This document shows positions 17,652-25,572 of a DNA stretch of 64,000 bases, in pieces. The notes beneath the pieces were generated by a model that did no database searches, was not told where the DNA came from, and worked only from the letters and a program-made list of their open reading frames with translations. The stretch's first letter is position 1; every line of letters begins with the position of its first letter. The stretch is from Oceanisphaera sp. IT1-181. Its GTDB lineage: Bacteria > Pseudomonadota > Gammaproteobacteria > Enterobacterales > Aeromonadaceae. The stretch covers positions 863,001-927,000 of the forward strand of contig NZ_CP136856.1 in the NCBI RefSeq assembly GCF_033807535.1, given 5' to 3'. The translations under genes and the position numbers were made by a program.

Positions 17652-19064
17652 ATGAGCAATTATCTGTCTTTAACCACTCGGCTCAGCCTGATGTTTAGCA
17701 TCACCATGTTAGCCATCTGGGGTTTAGTGAGTGTCGTATTAATGCAGTCGTTAGAACATCACTTTGCGCGCCAAGACGAAAGTGATATTCAAAGTAAAAT
17801 AATATTAACTAAGAAGTTTATCGCCAGCCAGCAACAGAGTCATGGACAAAATTGGTCGACACTGAAAGCTGATCTGAACAACATGCTTTCTGGCCATAGT
17901 GGGTACTTTCTGCTGATTAGAGATCTAAATGGCAAAGAGTTGGCCAGCGTCCATCCCACAGGGCGTCAGCAACCTGGCCTGAGCCATGCCATGCCCGACT
18001 ATGACTCATTGCCATTGCAAGAGAACTGGATTGAAGGTGGTATTCGCTATCGCAGTATTACTGACCGGGTTGCTGTTGGCTCGGCGATAAGTGGACTCAA
18101 TACTCCCAATGCTATCTTGGTCCGTGTGGCATTAGACACCAGTTATCATCAGCACTTTATTGATGAAATAAAAATTGGCCTTGCTTGGCTGACGAGCGGC
18201 ATTGCCTTAATCTCAATATTGCTCGGATGGTTGGCATCACGTACCGGCCTAAAACCATTACGCAGCCTAGCCTCGCTTTCTGCTCGGGTCACCGCCAATA
18301 AGCTCGGTCATCGGCTCTCTTTGGCCAAAGCTCCCTCAGAACTACACGGCCCAATTCAAGCATTCAATGACATGCTGGATCGACTGGAAGGCTCTTTTCA
18401 GCGACTAACGGCTTTTTCTTCGGATATTGCTCACGAGCTGCGCACCCCGGTTAACAGCCTAATGATGCAAACCCAAGTGGCGTTGGCACAGCCGCGTAAT
18501 GCCGAAGAGTACAAAGAAGTGCTCTACGCTAATCTGGAAACTGCCGAGCGGCTGGCAAGGATGATTGGTGAAATGCTATTTCTTGCCAAGTCTGAGCAAG
18601 GTCAGTTAACCATGCAGCACGAGCCGCTGGCTTTGAATGATGAATTGGATGAACTGATTGAATTTTTTGAGCCCTTGGCCAGTGAACAACAAGTGCGCCT
18701 ACACCGACAAGGCCAAGCTAACTTGCTGGGCGACAAAGCGATGCTGCAACGGGCTTTCAGTAATCTACTCACGAATGCCATTCGCTATACACCAGCACAG
18801 GGTGAAGTACGCATCACGATTAGCAGTGATAAGCAGGGCACAACCGTGACAGTCATCAATCCGGGACCGGCGATTCCAATCGAAGAATGGCCTCATCTGT
18901 TTGACCGCTTTTACCGAGTGGACCATGCACGCCAACCCATAACCGAGGGCACGGGGCTTGGGCTAGCGATTACCCAAGCGATTATTACCGCGCATCACGG
19001 CACTATAGCTGTGCAGTCTGATGCACAAGAAACCTGTTTTAGTGTTTGGTTTCCGTATGTTTAA
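17652..19064 (+). CDS. Heavy-metal sensor histidine kinase (CusS/CopS-like)
   Basis: A 470-residue inner-membrane kinase. The start is ATG 17652 (MSNYLSLTTRLSLMF); the frame is open ten codons further up but without a ribosome site. Helix 1 (about 10-30) and helix 2 (about 165-190) flank a periplasmic sensor domain of about 135 residues. HAMP is followed by the H-box SSDIAHELRTPVNSL with phospho-acceptor His261. The N-box (NLLTNAIRYTP), DRFYRVD and the G-box GTGLGLAIT follow. The heavy-metal kinase family (CusS, IrlS, SilS) usually overlaps its response-regulator gene; here none adjoins. The most plausible partner lies at 23797, across the copper operon. Confidence 0.9.
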   Translation: MSNYLSLTTRLSLMFSITMLAIWGLVSVVLMQSLEHHFARQDESDIQSKIILTKKFIASQQQSHGQNWSTLKADLNNMLSGHSGYFLLIRDLNGKELASVHPTGRQQPGLSHAMPDYDSLPLQENWIEGGIRYRSITDRVAVGSAISGLNTPNAILVRVALDTSYHQHFIDEIKIGLAWLTSGIALISILLGWLASRTGLKPLRSLASLSARVTANKLGHRLSLAKAPSELHGPIQAFNDMLDRLEGSFQRLTAFSSDIAHELRTPVNSLMMQTQVALAQPRNAEEYKEVLYANLETAERLARMIGEMLFLAKSEQGQLTMQHEPLALNDELDELIEFFEPLASEQQVRLHRQGQANLLGDKAMLQRAFSNLLTNAIRYTPAQGEVRITISSDKQGTTVTVINPGPAIPIEEWPHLFDRFYRVDHARQPITEGTGLGLAITQAIITAHHGTIAVQSDAQETCFSVWFPYV

Positions 19065-19084
19065 GATATTGACTAAATAAAAAT

Positions 19085-19108
19085 AGGGAGCCTAAGCTCC
19101 CTGTTTTT
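19085..19108. terminator. Bidirectional terminator between kinase and GTDG-repeat gene
   Basis: AGGGAGC (19085-19091) pairs with GCTCCCT (19096-19102), with T-rich tails on both strands. It lies between two converging genes and suits both. Confidence 0.75.
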
Positions 19109-19149
19109 ATAAATAAACCTGTTAAATGTATTCAATAGGTTTACTGCTA

Positions 19150-19569
19150 TTAAAGCTCGCGGCTACCGGTCCGTAATTGCAGAATTTTTTCATCAAAGCG
19201 ATCGACACCATCGGTACCATTACTGCCATTGTTAAGATAAACATCTGCGGGCGCTTTTTGTTGTTGAGCCGCAAGTTTATTTTTTTCGCGGGTCTGTCGC
19301 ATTTTTTCATCGAAACGATCGACGCCATCGGTGCCAGTGCTGCTTATATTGAGATATATCTTGGCAGGAATGCAGGCTGATAAATCTTTACCGTTTTTTT
19401 GAGCCTGTAATTTTGCCATCTTGGCGTCAAATCGATCGACGCCATCGGTGCCGTTACTCAAGGAGTTAAAACAAACGCTAGCCGGTGCATAATGACTGGA
19501 TGCCATCGCTAATGGCGCAGAAATAATACTAATGGACGAGAAAGTAAGCAGTGCTACAGTTTTAAACAT
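19150..19569 (-). CDS. Exported protein with three GTDGVDRFD repeats, likely copper-regulated
   Basis: I do not recognise a family. A 139-residue protein with a signal peptide (residues 1-23, cleavage near AMA-SS). The mature protein is three units with a period of exactly 39 residues: GTDGVDRFD at 40-48, 79-87 and 118-126. Each unit is preceded by [CY][FL]N-x3-S or a close variant and followed by [AE]K[MI] and a Lys/Gln-rich linker. The invariant Asp-x-x-Asp-x-x-Asp pattern could bind a cation; the two cysteines (33, 66) may form a disulfide. An exact TGACAA-N2-TTGTCA operator about 82 bases upstream ties it to the neighbouring CusR-like regulator. Role unknown; periplasmic metal handling is inference. 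Confidence 0.75.
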   Translation of the reverse strand: MFKTVALLTFSSISIISAPLAMASSHYAPASVCFNSLSNGTDGVDRFDAKMAKLQAQKNGKDLSACIPAKIYLNISSTGTDGVDRFDEKMRQTREKNKLAAQQQKAPADVYLNNGSNGTDGVDRFDEKILQLRTGSREL

Positions 19570-19650
19570 TGTATCCCCCTTTATTAATAAATTGATCTAA
19601 GTCAATTTAAAGGGTAGCAATGTGAACCTGACGAGAAGCTGTCATATACA

Positions 19651-19664
19651 TGACAATGTTGTCA
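19651..19664. promoter_or_regulatory. Perfect CusR/CopR-type operator upstream of GTDG-repeat gene
   Basis: TGACAATGTTGTCA is a perfect dyad (TGACAA-N2-TTGTCA) and matches the core of the E. coli CusR box. It lies between the 3' end of the cytochrome gene and the start of the repeat-protein gene, at a promoter-like distance from the latter. Confidence 0.75.
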
Positions 19665-19682
19665 GGTATATTCTTACCGTGG

Positions 19683-20087
19683 CTATTTTATGCCATTGGC
19701 ACGCTGCTGCTCGCGAATATAGCCAATTATCTCACCCACCTCAGCTTGGGTAACACCCGATACCGGCGGCATATCGCCAAAGCGCCAATGATGGGCACGC
19801 ACGCCATTAGCGGCGGCACGATAAAATGCTTCGTCACCATGATGAGAAGGCTCATACACCGGATGAATAAAGGAGGGGCCTTGGCGAGTGCCTTTCAAGT
19901 CTGCACCATGACAGCTGGCGCAATTGTCGTTATAAGCTTGTTTACCCTGAGATAGTTGTGCTTGCTGGTTTTGCTGCTCCGACTTACCGTTTGGTAGAAA
20001 TCGACTGCTGATAATAACAACGAATACGAGCGCGCCAACCACTACGCCCCATAACCGCCAACGACTGGCTGTTGATATTTTTTTCAC
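19683..20087 (-). CDS. Membrane-anchored mono-haem cytochrome c
   Basis: A 134-residue class I cytochrome c. The N-terminal hydrophobic helix (residues 11-28, WGVVVGALVFVVIISS) follows a basic start and probably stays as an anchor. Haem is attached at Cys56-Ala-Ser-Cys59-His60 (NCASCHGADL), and Met106 (GDMPPVSG) is the likely sixth ligand. It would pass electrons in the periplasm. Similar small cytochromes occur in copper-resistance islands, where they may work with the multicopper oxidase or protect respiration; the partner here is not shown by the sequence. It is separated from the cop operon by that operon's terminator, so it may have its own promoter. Confidence 0.88.
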   Translation of the reverse strand: MKKISTASRWRLWGVVVGALVFVVIISSRFLPNGKSEQQNQQAQLSQGKQAYNDNCASCHGADLKGTRQGPSFIHPVYEPSHHGDEAFYRAAANGVRAHHWRFGDMPPVSGVTQAEVGEIIGYIREQQRANGIK

Positions 20088-20119
20088 GCTATTACATCCT
20101 CTTACTCAATTAACTAAAA

Positions 20120-20146
20120 AATGGCATGGGCGAGGCCCATGCCATT
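20120..20146 (-). terminator. Terminator of the copA-copB-cupredoxin operon
   Basis: A perfect 12-bp stem (AATGGCATGGGC with its complement, three-base loop). On the reverse strand it is followed by a run of T, about 48 bases past the cupredoxin stop. Confidence 0.85.
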
Positions 20147-20194
20147 AGTGTTACATGTTTTTTAATGCATTTGTGCGACTACTTTACCTCATCC

Positions 20195-20680
20195 CTACAT
20201 AATCTCTACACGACCCTTCATGCCCGCTTCCATATGGCCGGGGAGTAGGCAGGCAAAATCGACGGTACCAGCCTGATCAAACTTCCAGACCAAGCCGCCT
20301 TTCTGGCCCGGCTGTAGGGTGATCATATTGGGCTCGGCGTGTTTCATATCTGGCATCTGGCGCATCATTTCGGCATGTTCTTTTAAGGATGCCATATCAC
20401 CAATCACCAATTCATGAGCCACTTTACCCGAGTTTTTAATAAATAACCGCACGGTTTCACCGGCTTTCACTTCGATGTGCTCTGGTGAAAAACGCATATT
20501 ATCATGCATCACTACTTCGATAGTGCGACTCACGTCGGCCGCCTTACCAGGCAGGCCTACCCCTTGCATATTCTGTTGCATCGCCGCCATATCATGACCT
20601 TGATGGTCACCGTGCTCGCCAGCAGCCATTGCCAAGCTGGGTAATAAAGACAGCATTAATACGGATAGTGTTTTTTTCAT
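20195..20680 (-). CDS. Periplasmic cupredoxin (CopI-like)
   Basis: A 161-residue protein with signal peptide (LMLSLLPSLAMA-AG) and a His/Met-rich mature start (GEHGDHQGHDMAAM). The cupredoxin fold carries a complete type-1 copper ligand set: His89 (VAHEL), then Cys144, His149 and Met154 in FACLLPGHMEAGM. The protein resembles CopI-type periplasmic cupredoxins linked to copper tolerance in other proteobacteria. It is the third gene of the operon copA-copB-cupredoxin, 53 bases after copB, and could accept electrons or copper from the multicopper oxidase. Role is by family and context; the copper site is seen directly. Confidence 0.9.
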   Translation of the reverse strand: MKKTLSVLMLSLLPSLAMAAGEHGDHQGHDMAAMQQNMQGVGLPGKAADVSRTIEVVMHDNMRFSPEHIEVKAGETVRLFIKNSGKVAHELVIGDMASLKEHAEMMRQMPDMKHAEPNMITLQPGQKGGLVWKFDQAGTVDFACLLPGHMEAGMKGRVEIM

Positions 20681-20733
20681 GAGTGTTTCCTTGAGTGTAC
20701 TTGTTTAGCGTATTTGTTGAATATCATCACGGT

Positions 20734-21741
20734 TTAAAACCAGAACTTAACCCCAGCTAACCAGCGAGTTTCCTGGGTCGCTTCGTCTTCTATTCGCCGT
20801 AGATCGGCACTATTTCCCAGCGCTGTTGCCCATTCCCAGCCTAGATAGGGGGCAAACTGGCGATCGATTTCATAGCGCAGTCGAGCACCGGCTACTAGCT
20901 CAGATAAACCTTGGCCTTGGCCGCGTTCGGCATCATCCTTACCATAAGCGGTCAGCTCCACACTGGGTTGCAATACCAGTCGCTGGGTTAATAAGAGTTC
21001 ATATTCCGCTTCTACGGCTAACGCCGTTTGTCCATCGTCACCCAAATAGGTTGTGGCATCGAGTTCAAACCAATAAGGGGCCAAGCCCGCCACACCTAAG
21101 GCTAACCAGCCCTGATCTGGCCCGTGCCCCGTGTCATAACGCACACCCAATTCACTGTTCCAGAAGGTGCTTAGTGCATGGCTCCATAACAGCTCAGTAC
21201 TGGCTTCTGCCAGCTTGCCTTGCTCTATGTCGCCTTCTGCTTTTAGTACGGCTCGGTTGTAATCACGACCAATCCAAGCACGAGTGTCAAAGGCTAAGGC
21301 ATGGCCTGCACCGTTATCTACCCGCTCTAATTTATCGACTAGCACCCCGTAGAAAGTATGCTCGTCAGCCAGTCTTAACTGACGAGGACCGGGCAACGCA
21401 TAGGGACCGTCTTCCAAGGTGAAACCACCGGAATAGGCATCGGGATCTCTGGCATCGGCGGGGGGGGAGCCCCCCTGCATCTGCATGCTACCGTGATCCA
21501 TACCCTGCATCTGGCTATGATCCATGTCTTTCATTTGACTGTGGTCCATGTCCTTCATTTGACTGTGGTCCATGTCCTTCATTTGACTATGGTCCATGTC
21601 TTTCATTTGACTGTGGTCCATGTCTTTCATTTGGCTGTTTGCCGGTGCTGAGACATGCCCAGCATGAGCGTCTTGAGCCAATGCAGCGCCAGCTGGCAGC
21701 ACTGTTAAGGCCAGTAATATACTGTTCAATCCGGATTTCAT
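20734..21741 (-). CDS. copB: CopB/PcoB outer-membrane copper resistance protein
   Basis: A 335-residue protein. ATG at 21741 is chosen: it has a GGAAGG ribosome site and opens a signal peptide (LNSILLALTVLPAGAALA-QD). Next come six tandem eight-residue units (five SQMKDMDH, one SQMQGMDH) forming a Met/His/Asp copper-binding region. The C-terminal 220 residues are a CopB beta-barrel (GPYALPGPRQLRLADEHTFYGVLVDKLERV-type start; ends with aromatic KFWF, typical of outer-membrane barrels). It follows copA by 26 bases in the same operon. Homologues bind or export copper at the outer membrane together with CopA. Confidence 0.93.
   Translation of the reverse strand: MKSGLNSILLALTVLPAGAALAQDAHAGHVSAPANSQMKDMDHSQMKDMDHSQMKDMDHSQMKDMDHSQMKDMDHSQMQGMDHGSMQMQGGSPPADARDPDAYSGGFTLEDGPYALPGPRQLRLADEHTFYGVLVDKLERVDNGAGHALAFDTRAWIGRDYNRAVLKAEGDIEQGKLAEASTELLWSHALSTFWNSELGVRYDTGHGPDQGWLALGVAGLAPYWFELDATTYLGDDGQTALAVEAEYELLLTQRLVLQPSVELTAYGKDDAERGQGQGLSELVAGARLRYEIDRQFAPYLGWEWATALGNSADLRRIEDEATQETRWLAGVKFWF
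21493..21636 (-). repeat. 24-bp tandem repeat encoding SQMKDMDH, six copies
   Basis: Six near-identical 24-base units lie inside copB. High DNA identity between units suggests recent slippage or recombination, so copy number probably varies between strains and would tune metal-binding capacity. Confidence 0.9.
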
Positions 21742-21767
21742 GGTCGCTTTCCTTCCGTTTATCCCGC

Positions 21768-23576
21768 TCATGACACCACCACTTCGCGGAACATACCCGC
21801 ATCCATATGGAACATTAGGTGACAGTGCCAAGCCCAACGTCCAAGCGCGTCTGCAGTGACCAAAAAGCTGATCCGTTGCGCCGGTTGCACCTGTATGGTG
21901 TGGCGACGTACCTGAAAACTACCGTCCGGATTTTCCAGTTCGCTCCACATACCGTGCAGATGCATGGGGTGAGTCATCATGGTGTCGTTGTGCAGAATGA
22001 TGCGCACTCGTTCGCCATAGTTAAAGTGCACGGGTGTAGAGCTGCCAAATTCAACGCCATCGAACGACCAAGTATAGCGTTCCATATTGCCGGTTAGGTG
22101 TAGTTCTATTTCCCGCTCCGCCGGTCTTGGATCCATAGGGCCGCCCGGGGTACGCAAGTCAGCCAAGGTCAGTACTCGACGGCCGTTGTTGCGCAAGCCA
22201 ATGCCGGGATCGTCTAAGTTAGTGCGCGGCGTATCGACCCGCATATCCACGCTAGGACCATATTCACTACGAGCATGATTCACTTCGCTGCTCGCCTTAC
22301 TTAATCCCCCAGCCATAGCGCCGTGGTCCATACCAGCCATGCTCCCGTGATCCATGCCAGTCATAGCGCCGTGGTCCATGCCAGCCATGCTACCGTGATC
22401 CATACCCGCCATAGCGCCGTGATCCATGCCGCCCATATCGCCCATCATATCGGCCATGGTTAGCCATTCAGCAGGATCCAGCTCTGGCACGGCAGCACTC
22501 AGTCCTGCTCGCGTACCTAAAGTGCCTCGGGCATAACCGGTTCTGTCCATCGCTTGGGCAAACAGGGTATAAGCCTCGGCTTGGGGCTCCACCAGCACAT
22601 CATAAGTTTCGCCAGGGCCAAACCGAAATTCATCCACGGTGACTGGCTCTACATTCAGACCGTCGGCTTGAACCACCGTCATTTTAAGCCCAGGGATCCG
22701 CACATCATAAAAGCTATTGCCTGCGCCATTAATAAAGCGCAATCGCACTCGTTCACCTTGTTTGAACAGCGCCGTCCAGTTGCCCGCAGGAGCGGTGCCG
22801 TTCATGAGATAGGTCAGCGTCTCCGAGGACAAATCTGCCAAGTCGGTCGGGCTCATGCGCATTTCGTTCCACATTTGCCGTTTGTTCAGCGCTGACGTTA
22901 AGCCATCACTCGACACATCACGAAAGAAGTCGAATACCGTAGGTTGATTGAAGTTGTAGAGATCGCCCTGATTCTTGAGCTTACCTAATACTCGCATCGG
23001 ATTTTCATCGGTCCAGTCCGAAAGCAACACCAGATGTTCGCGGTCGGCTTTAATGCTATCGCCTGCGGCGGGATCTATGATTAATCCCCCGTACATACCG
23101 GTGAGTTCCTGCATGCCCGAATGAGAGTGATACCAATAGGTGCCGCTTTGTTCCAACTTGTACTTATAAGTAAAGGTTTCGCCGGGGGCGATACCCGCAA
23201 AACTAATGCCCGGCACGCCGTCCATCTGATAAGGCAAAATAATACCGTGCCAGTGAATGGAGGTCGGCTCTTTCAGCCGATTGGTCACCCTAATGGTCAC
23301 CTCATCTCCTTCACGCATGCGCAGTGTTGGGCCAGGAATGGAGCCGTTAATGGTGGTGGCCATGCGTGTTTTGCCAGTAAAGTTAACGGGCGTTTCATCG
23401 ATAATCAGGTCGAACTCTTTTCCGGACAGCACGGGTACATCGCCGGTGACTGTGCCCACACTTGCAGCCTGCGCGGGTCTCAACATGGGCGCCATGCCTA
23501 ACACCACGCCACCTGCAGCGAGTCCTTGTACAAATCTACGTCGGGGTAGATTGGGACTGTTCTCGATTACTTTCAT
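21768..23576 (-). CDS. copA: CopA/PcoA multicopper oxidase
   Basis: A 602-residue periplasmic cuprous oxidase, exported folded: the twin-arginine signal RRRFVQGL lies at residues 13-20. ATG at 23576 follows AGGAGAGG by five bases; the frame extends 11 codons further but lacks a better site. All four copper motifs are present: HWHG, WYHSHSG, HPMHLHGMW and HCHLMFHMDAGM. A Met/His linker of five MDHGxMxG units interrupts domain 3. It is the first gene of copA-copB-cupredoxin, with a CusR-type box 93 bases upstream. The family oxidises Cu(I) to less toxic Cu(II). It differs from the P-type ATPase that shares the symbol. Confidence 0.95.
   Translation of the reverse strand: MKVIENSPNLPRRRFVQGLAAGGVVLGMAPMLRPAQAASVGTVTGDVPVLSGKEFDLIIDETPVNFTGKTRMATTINGSIPGPTLRMREGDEVTIRVTNRLKEPTSIHWHGIILPYQMDGVPGISFAGIAPGETFTYKYKLEQSGTYWYHSHSGMQELTGMYGGLIIDPAAGDSIKADREHLVLLSDWTDENPMRVLGKLKNQGDLYNFNQPTVFDFFRDVSSDGLTSALNKRQMWNEMRMSPTDLADLSSETLTYLMNGTAPAGNWTALFKQGERVRLRFINGAGNSFYDVRIPGLKMTVVQADGLNVEPVTVDEFRFGPGETYDVLVEPQAEAYTLFAQAMDRTGYARGTLGTRAGLSAAVPELDPAEWLTMADMMGDMGGMDHGAMAGMDHGSMAGMDHGAMTGMDHGSMAGMDHGAMAGGLSKASSEVNHARSEYGPSVDMRVDTPRTNLDDPGIGLRNNGRRVLTLADLRTPGGPMDPRPAEREIELHLTGNMERYTWSFDGVEFGSSTPVHFNYGERVRIILHNDTMMTHPMHLHGMWSELENPDGSFQVRRHTIQVQPAQRISFLVTADALGRWAWHCHLMFHMDAGMFREVVVS
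22308..22427 (-). repeat. 24-bp tandem repeat encoding MDHGxMxG, five copies
   Basis: Five in-frame 24-base units in the multicopper oxidase gene encode Met/His copper-binding octapeptides. They are of the same length and kind as the array in the following copB gene. Confidence 0.9.
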
Positions 23577-23668
23577 CGCAACTCCTCTCCTTGTTGGCAT
23601 TTTGCTCATTAGGAATATTTATATAAGGAAAGAATAGAAGGTCAGCCTGTCGTCAACATGACTGTAAG

Positions 23669-23684
23669 ATTACAAAATTGTCAT
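23669..23684. promoter_or_regulatory. CusR/CopR-type operator between copA and the response regulator
   Basis: ATTACAAAATTGTCAT carries TTACAA-N2-TTGTCA, one change from the TGACAA-N2-TTGTCA dyad at 19651. It lies in the divergent region between copA and the regulator gene and could control both. Confidence 0.65.
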
Positions 23685-23796
23685 GTTGCGGTCATGTGAC
23701 TGGCAGCAAGCTGGCCTCATGCTATAAACATAACGCTGGCAGTAGCGCACCTTGGTCGCCATCATGGGTCATCAATGACAGTACAAAGAGATAAAA

Positions 23797-24474
23797 ATGA
23801 AAATTCTGATCATCGAAGATGAGCAAAAAACAGGGGATTATCTGCAAAAAGGGCTCAATGAGGCAGGGTTTGTGGTGGATCTTGCCCGCAATGGTTTAGA
23901 TGGCCTGCATCTGGCGGTCACTGAGCCTTACGATTTGATCATTCTCGATGTCATGCTGCCAGATCTGAATGGCTGGCGAATTGTCGAAGCGCTGCGTGAG
24001 CAAGGGCGACAGATGCCGCTGTTATTTTTAACCGCCAAAGACAGCGTAGAAGACAGGGTGCGGGGATTGGAGCTGGGGGCCGACGATTATCTCGTTAAAC
24101 CCTTTGCCTTTGCTGAATTGCTGGCCAGAGTACGAACCTTACTGCGCCGAGGTAGCCCCCAAGCACCCAGTAATCTACTGGAAGTGGCCGATCTGACGCT
24201 CAATCTGCCACGTCGCCACGCAGTGCGCGCCGGAGAGCACATTCACTTAACCAATAAAGAGTTTGCGCTGTTGGAGTTACTGGTGCGCCGCCAAGGTGAG
24301 GTGCTGCCACGCTCGCTCATCGCCTCTCTGGTATGGGATATGAACTTCGACAGTGATACCAATGTCATCGACGTGGCCATTCGCCGCTTGCGCGCCAAAA
24401 TAGATGATGGCTTCAGTCTTAAACTCATCCAAACCATCAGAGGCATGGGCTACACCATAGATATTACCCGGTAA
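23797..24474 (+). CDS. Heavy-metal response regulator (CusR/CopR-like, OmpR family)
   Basis: A 225-residue protein. The receiver domain has the acidic pocket IEDEQ, phospho-acceptor Asp51 (LIILDVMLPDLNGW), Thr (LFLTAKD) and Lys (YLVKPFAFAELLAR). The C-terminal winged helix (LTNKEFALLELLVRRQGEVL ... DTNVIDVAIRRLRAKID ... TIRGMGYTI) is typical of the heavy-metal regulator subfamily. It is divergent from the cop operon across a CusR-like box. No kinase follows it; the only suitable kinase in the window is at 17652. It is expected to activate the cop genes when copper is high. Confidence 0.93.
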   Translation: MKILIIEDEQKTGDYLQKGLNEAGFVVDLARNGLDGLHLAVTEPYDLIILDVMLPDLNGWRIVEALREQGRQMPLLFLTAKDSVEDRVRGLELGADDYLVKPFAFAELLARVRTLLRRGSPQAPSNLLEVADLTLNLPRRHAVRAGEHIHLTNKEFALLELLVRRQGEVLPRSLIASLVWDMNFDSDTNVIDVAIRRLRAKIDDGFSLKLIQTIRGMGYTIDITR

Positions 24475-24750
24475 GCTGGAGCCTGTGATCTTATAGCGGT
24501 TCATGCCTTAGCGTACGCTGCATTTTTACCTAGATTTGCTTATCAACACTATGATAAAAGCGCGTTTAACTCGAACAAAATTTAACCGCGAAAGGTCAAC
24601 AGCCCCTAGTATCTTTGACATGGCAAAGTAGGGCTTAGTGGCAGTTTGTGGTGCAATGCAGTGTGCGCTGTTGCTCTCATCGTCAAAGACTGCCATTTTC
24701 CGGCCGGAAAATGCGGGCGGTAACAGACAGTATATTGAACCTGCTCGTAA
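24475..24750. other. Intergenic stretch with an 18-bp perfect palindrome
   Basis: ATTTTCCGGCCGGAAAAT at 24695-24712 is self-complementary over all 18 bases and lies downstream of mntP. It has no T tract long enough for a confident terminator call. Otherwise nothing is seen. Confidence 0.5.
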
Positions 24751-25323
24751 CTAAAGGTGACTTACCAGAATCCACGCGCCGATAGCAATCAGCATTAGGC
24801 CACCAAATATTTCAATTCGATGGCCAAATAATGCCCCCAATACCTTCCCCAGCATAACGCCTAACGTGACCATGATTGTGGTCGCTAGACCAATTAGGCC
24901 CGCCGCCAGTAGAATATTAACGTCGACAAACGCTAGGCTAATGCCTATGGCCATCGCATCCACACTCGTGCCAAATGCGGTCACAGCGAGTCTGGAAAAA
25001 GAGTGTCTCGACGGTACTGCTGCTTTTTCACTGCAAGGCTTACAACCTTCATAAATCACGTGCAGACCGAGAGCGCTGAGTATGGCGAACGCTATCCAGT
25101 GATCCCATGCTTCGACAAAAGATGCATCAACAAAAGAAGCCGCTGAACGGCCAATAAACCAACCTATGATGGGCGTGATCGCCTCAATGGTGCCAAAAAT
25201 GAGGCCCATTCTTAACGCTTCAGTAAAACGAGGGTTTTTAAGGCTTGTCCCTTTACTAATTGCCACAGAGAAGGCATCAGCAGACATTGAAAGAGCAAGT
25301 AACAGCAGGGCGATAGGGTTCAC
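24751..25323 (-). CDS. mntP: MntP manganese efflux pump
   Basis: A 190-residue inner-membrane protein with six hydrophobic helices in two related halves. The paired acidic membrane motifs are MSADAFSVAISKG (N-terminal half) and GTSVDAMAIGISLAF (C-terminal half), which carry the Asp residues needed for Mn(II) transport. Length and motifs match E. coli MntP (YebN, 188 residues). It lowers toxic cytosolic manganese. Expression is predicted to rise with manganese through the yybP-ykoY riboswitch in the leader; the ribosome site is weak (GAGAAAA), which suits translational control. Confidence 0.95.
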   Translation of the reverse strand: MNPIALLLLALSMSADAFSVAISKGTSLKNPRFTEALRMGLIFGTIEAITPIIGWFIGRSAASFVDASFVEAWDHWIAFAILSALGLHVIYEGCKPCSEKAAVPSRHSFSRLAVTAFGTSVDAMAIGISLAFVDVNILLAAGLIGLATTIMVTLGVMLGKVLGALFGHRIEIFGGLMLIAIGAWILVSHL

Positions 25324-25338
25324 TTTTTATTTTCTCAG

Positions 25339-25376
25339 GTCGGGTATCGAGTCCACGACATACCCATACACCCGAC
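25339..25376 (-). promoter_or_regulatory. Alternative hairpins, candidate expression platform of mntP riboswitch
   Basis: Between aptamer and start codon, two overlapping stems compete: GTCGGGT/ACCCGAC (25339-25345 with 25370-25376) and GGGTAT/ATACCC (25342-25347 with 25360-25365). Mutually exclusive stems just before a start codon are what a switch needs. Which form exposes the ribosome site is not determined here. Confidence 0.45.
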
Positions 25377-25389
25377 GTGCAGTATAGAT

Positions 25390-25500
25390 ATATCGATGGT
25401 CTCGCCAACCGAGAGGTGTTCGCACCATGGCATTTTGCCAAGTATGTTGACACGAACTCTTTCGCAGAACGAAAGCAGGCTACTCCCCAAAGAGCGTTTA
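25390..25500 (-). ncRNA. yybP-ykoY manganese riboswitch
   Basis: On the reverse strand the leader carries the conserved aptamer blocks in order: CTTTGGGGAGTAGCC, a hairpin with CTTTCG...CGAAAG, GTGTCAACATACTTGGC, and CTCGGTTGGCGAGACCAT. These match the yybP-ykoY class, including the E. coli mntP leader (GGGGAGUAG, UCAACAU, GCGAGACCAU). Ligand Mn(II) is established for the class. It lies about 67 bases upstream of mntP in the same direction. Confidence 0.93.
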
Positions 25501-25572
25501 GGTTAGCATAAACTCCTGAATCCACTAAGTACTGCATTATGCCAAAAAGACGGGGCTTCCCACTAAGTTTTG

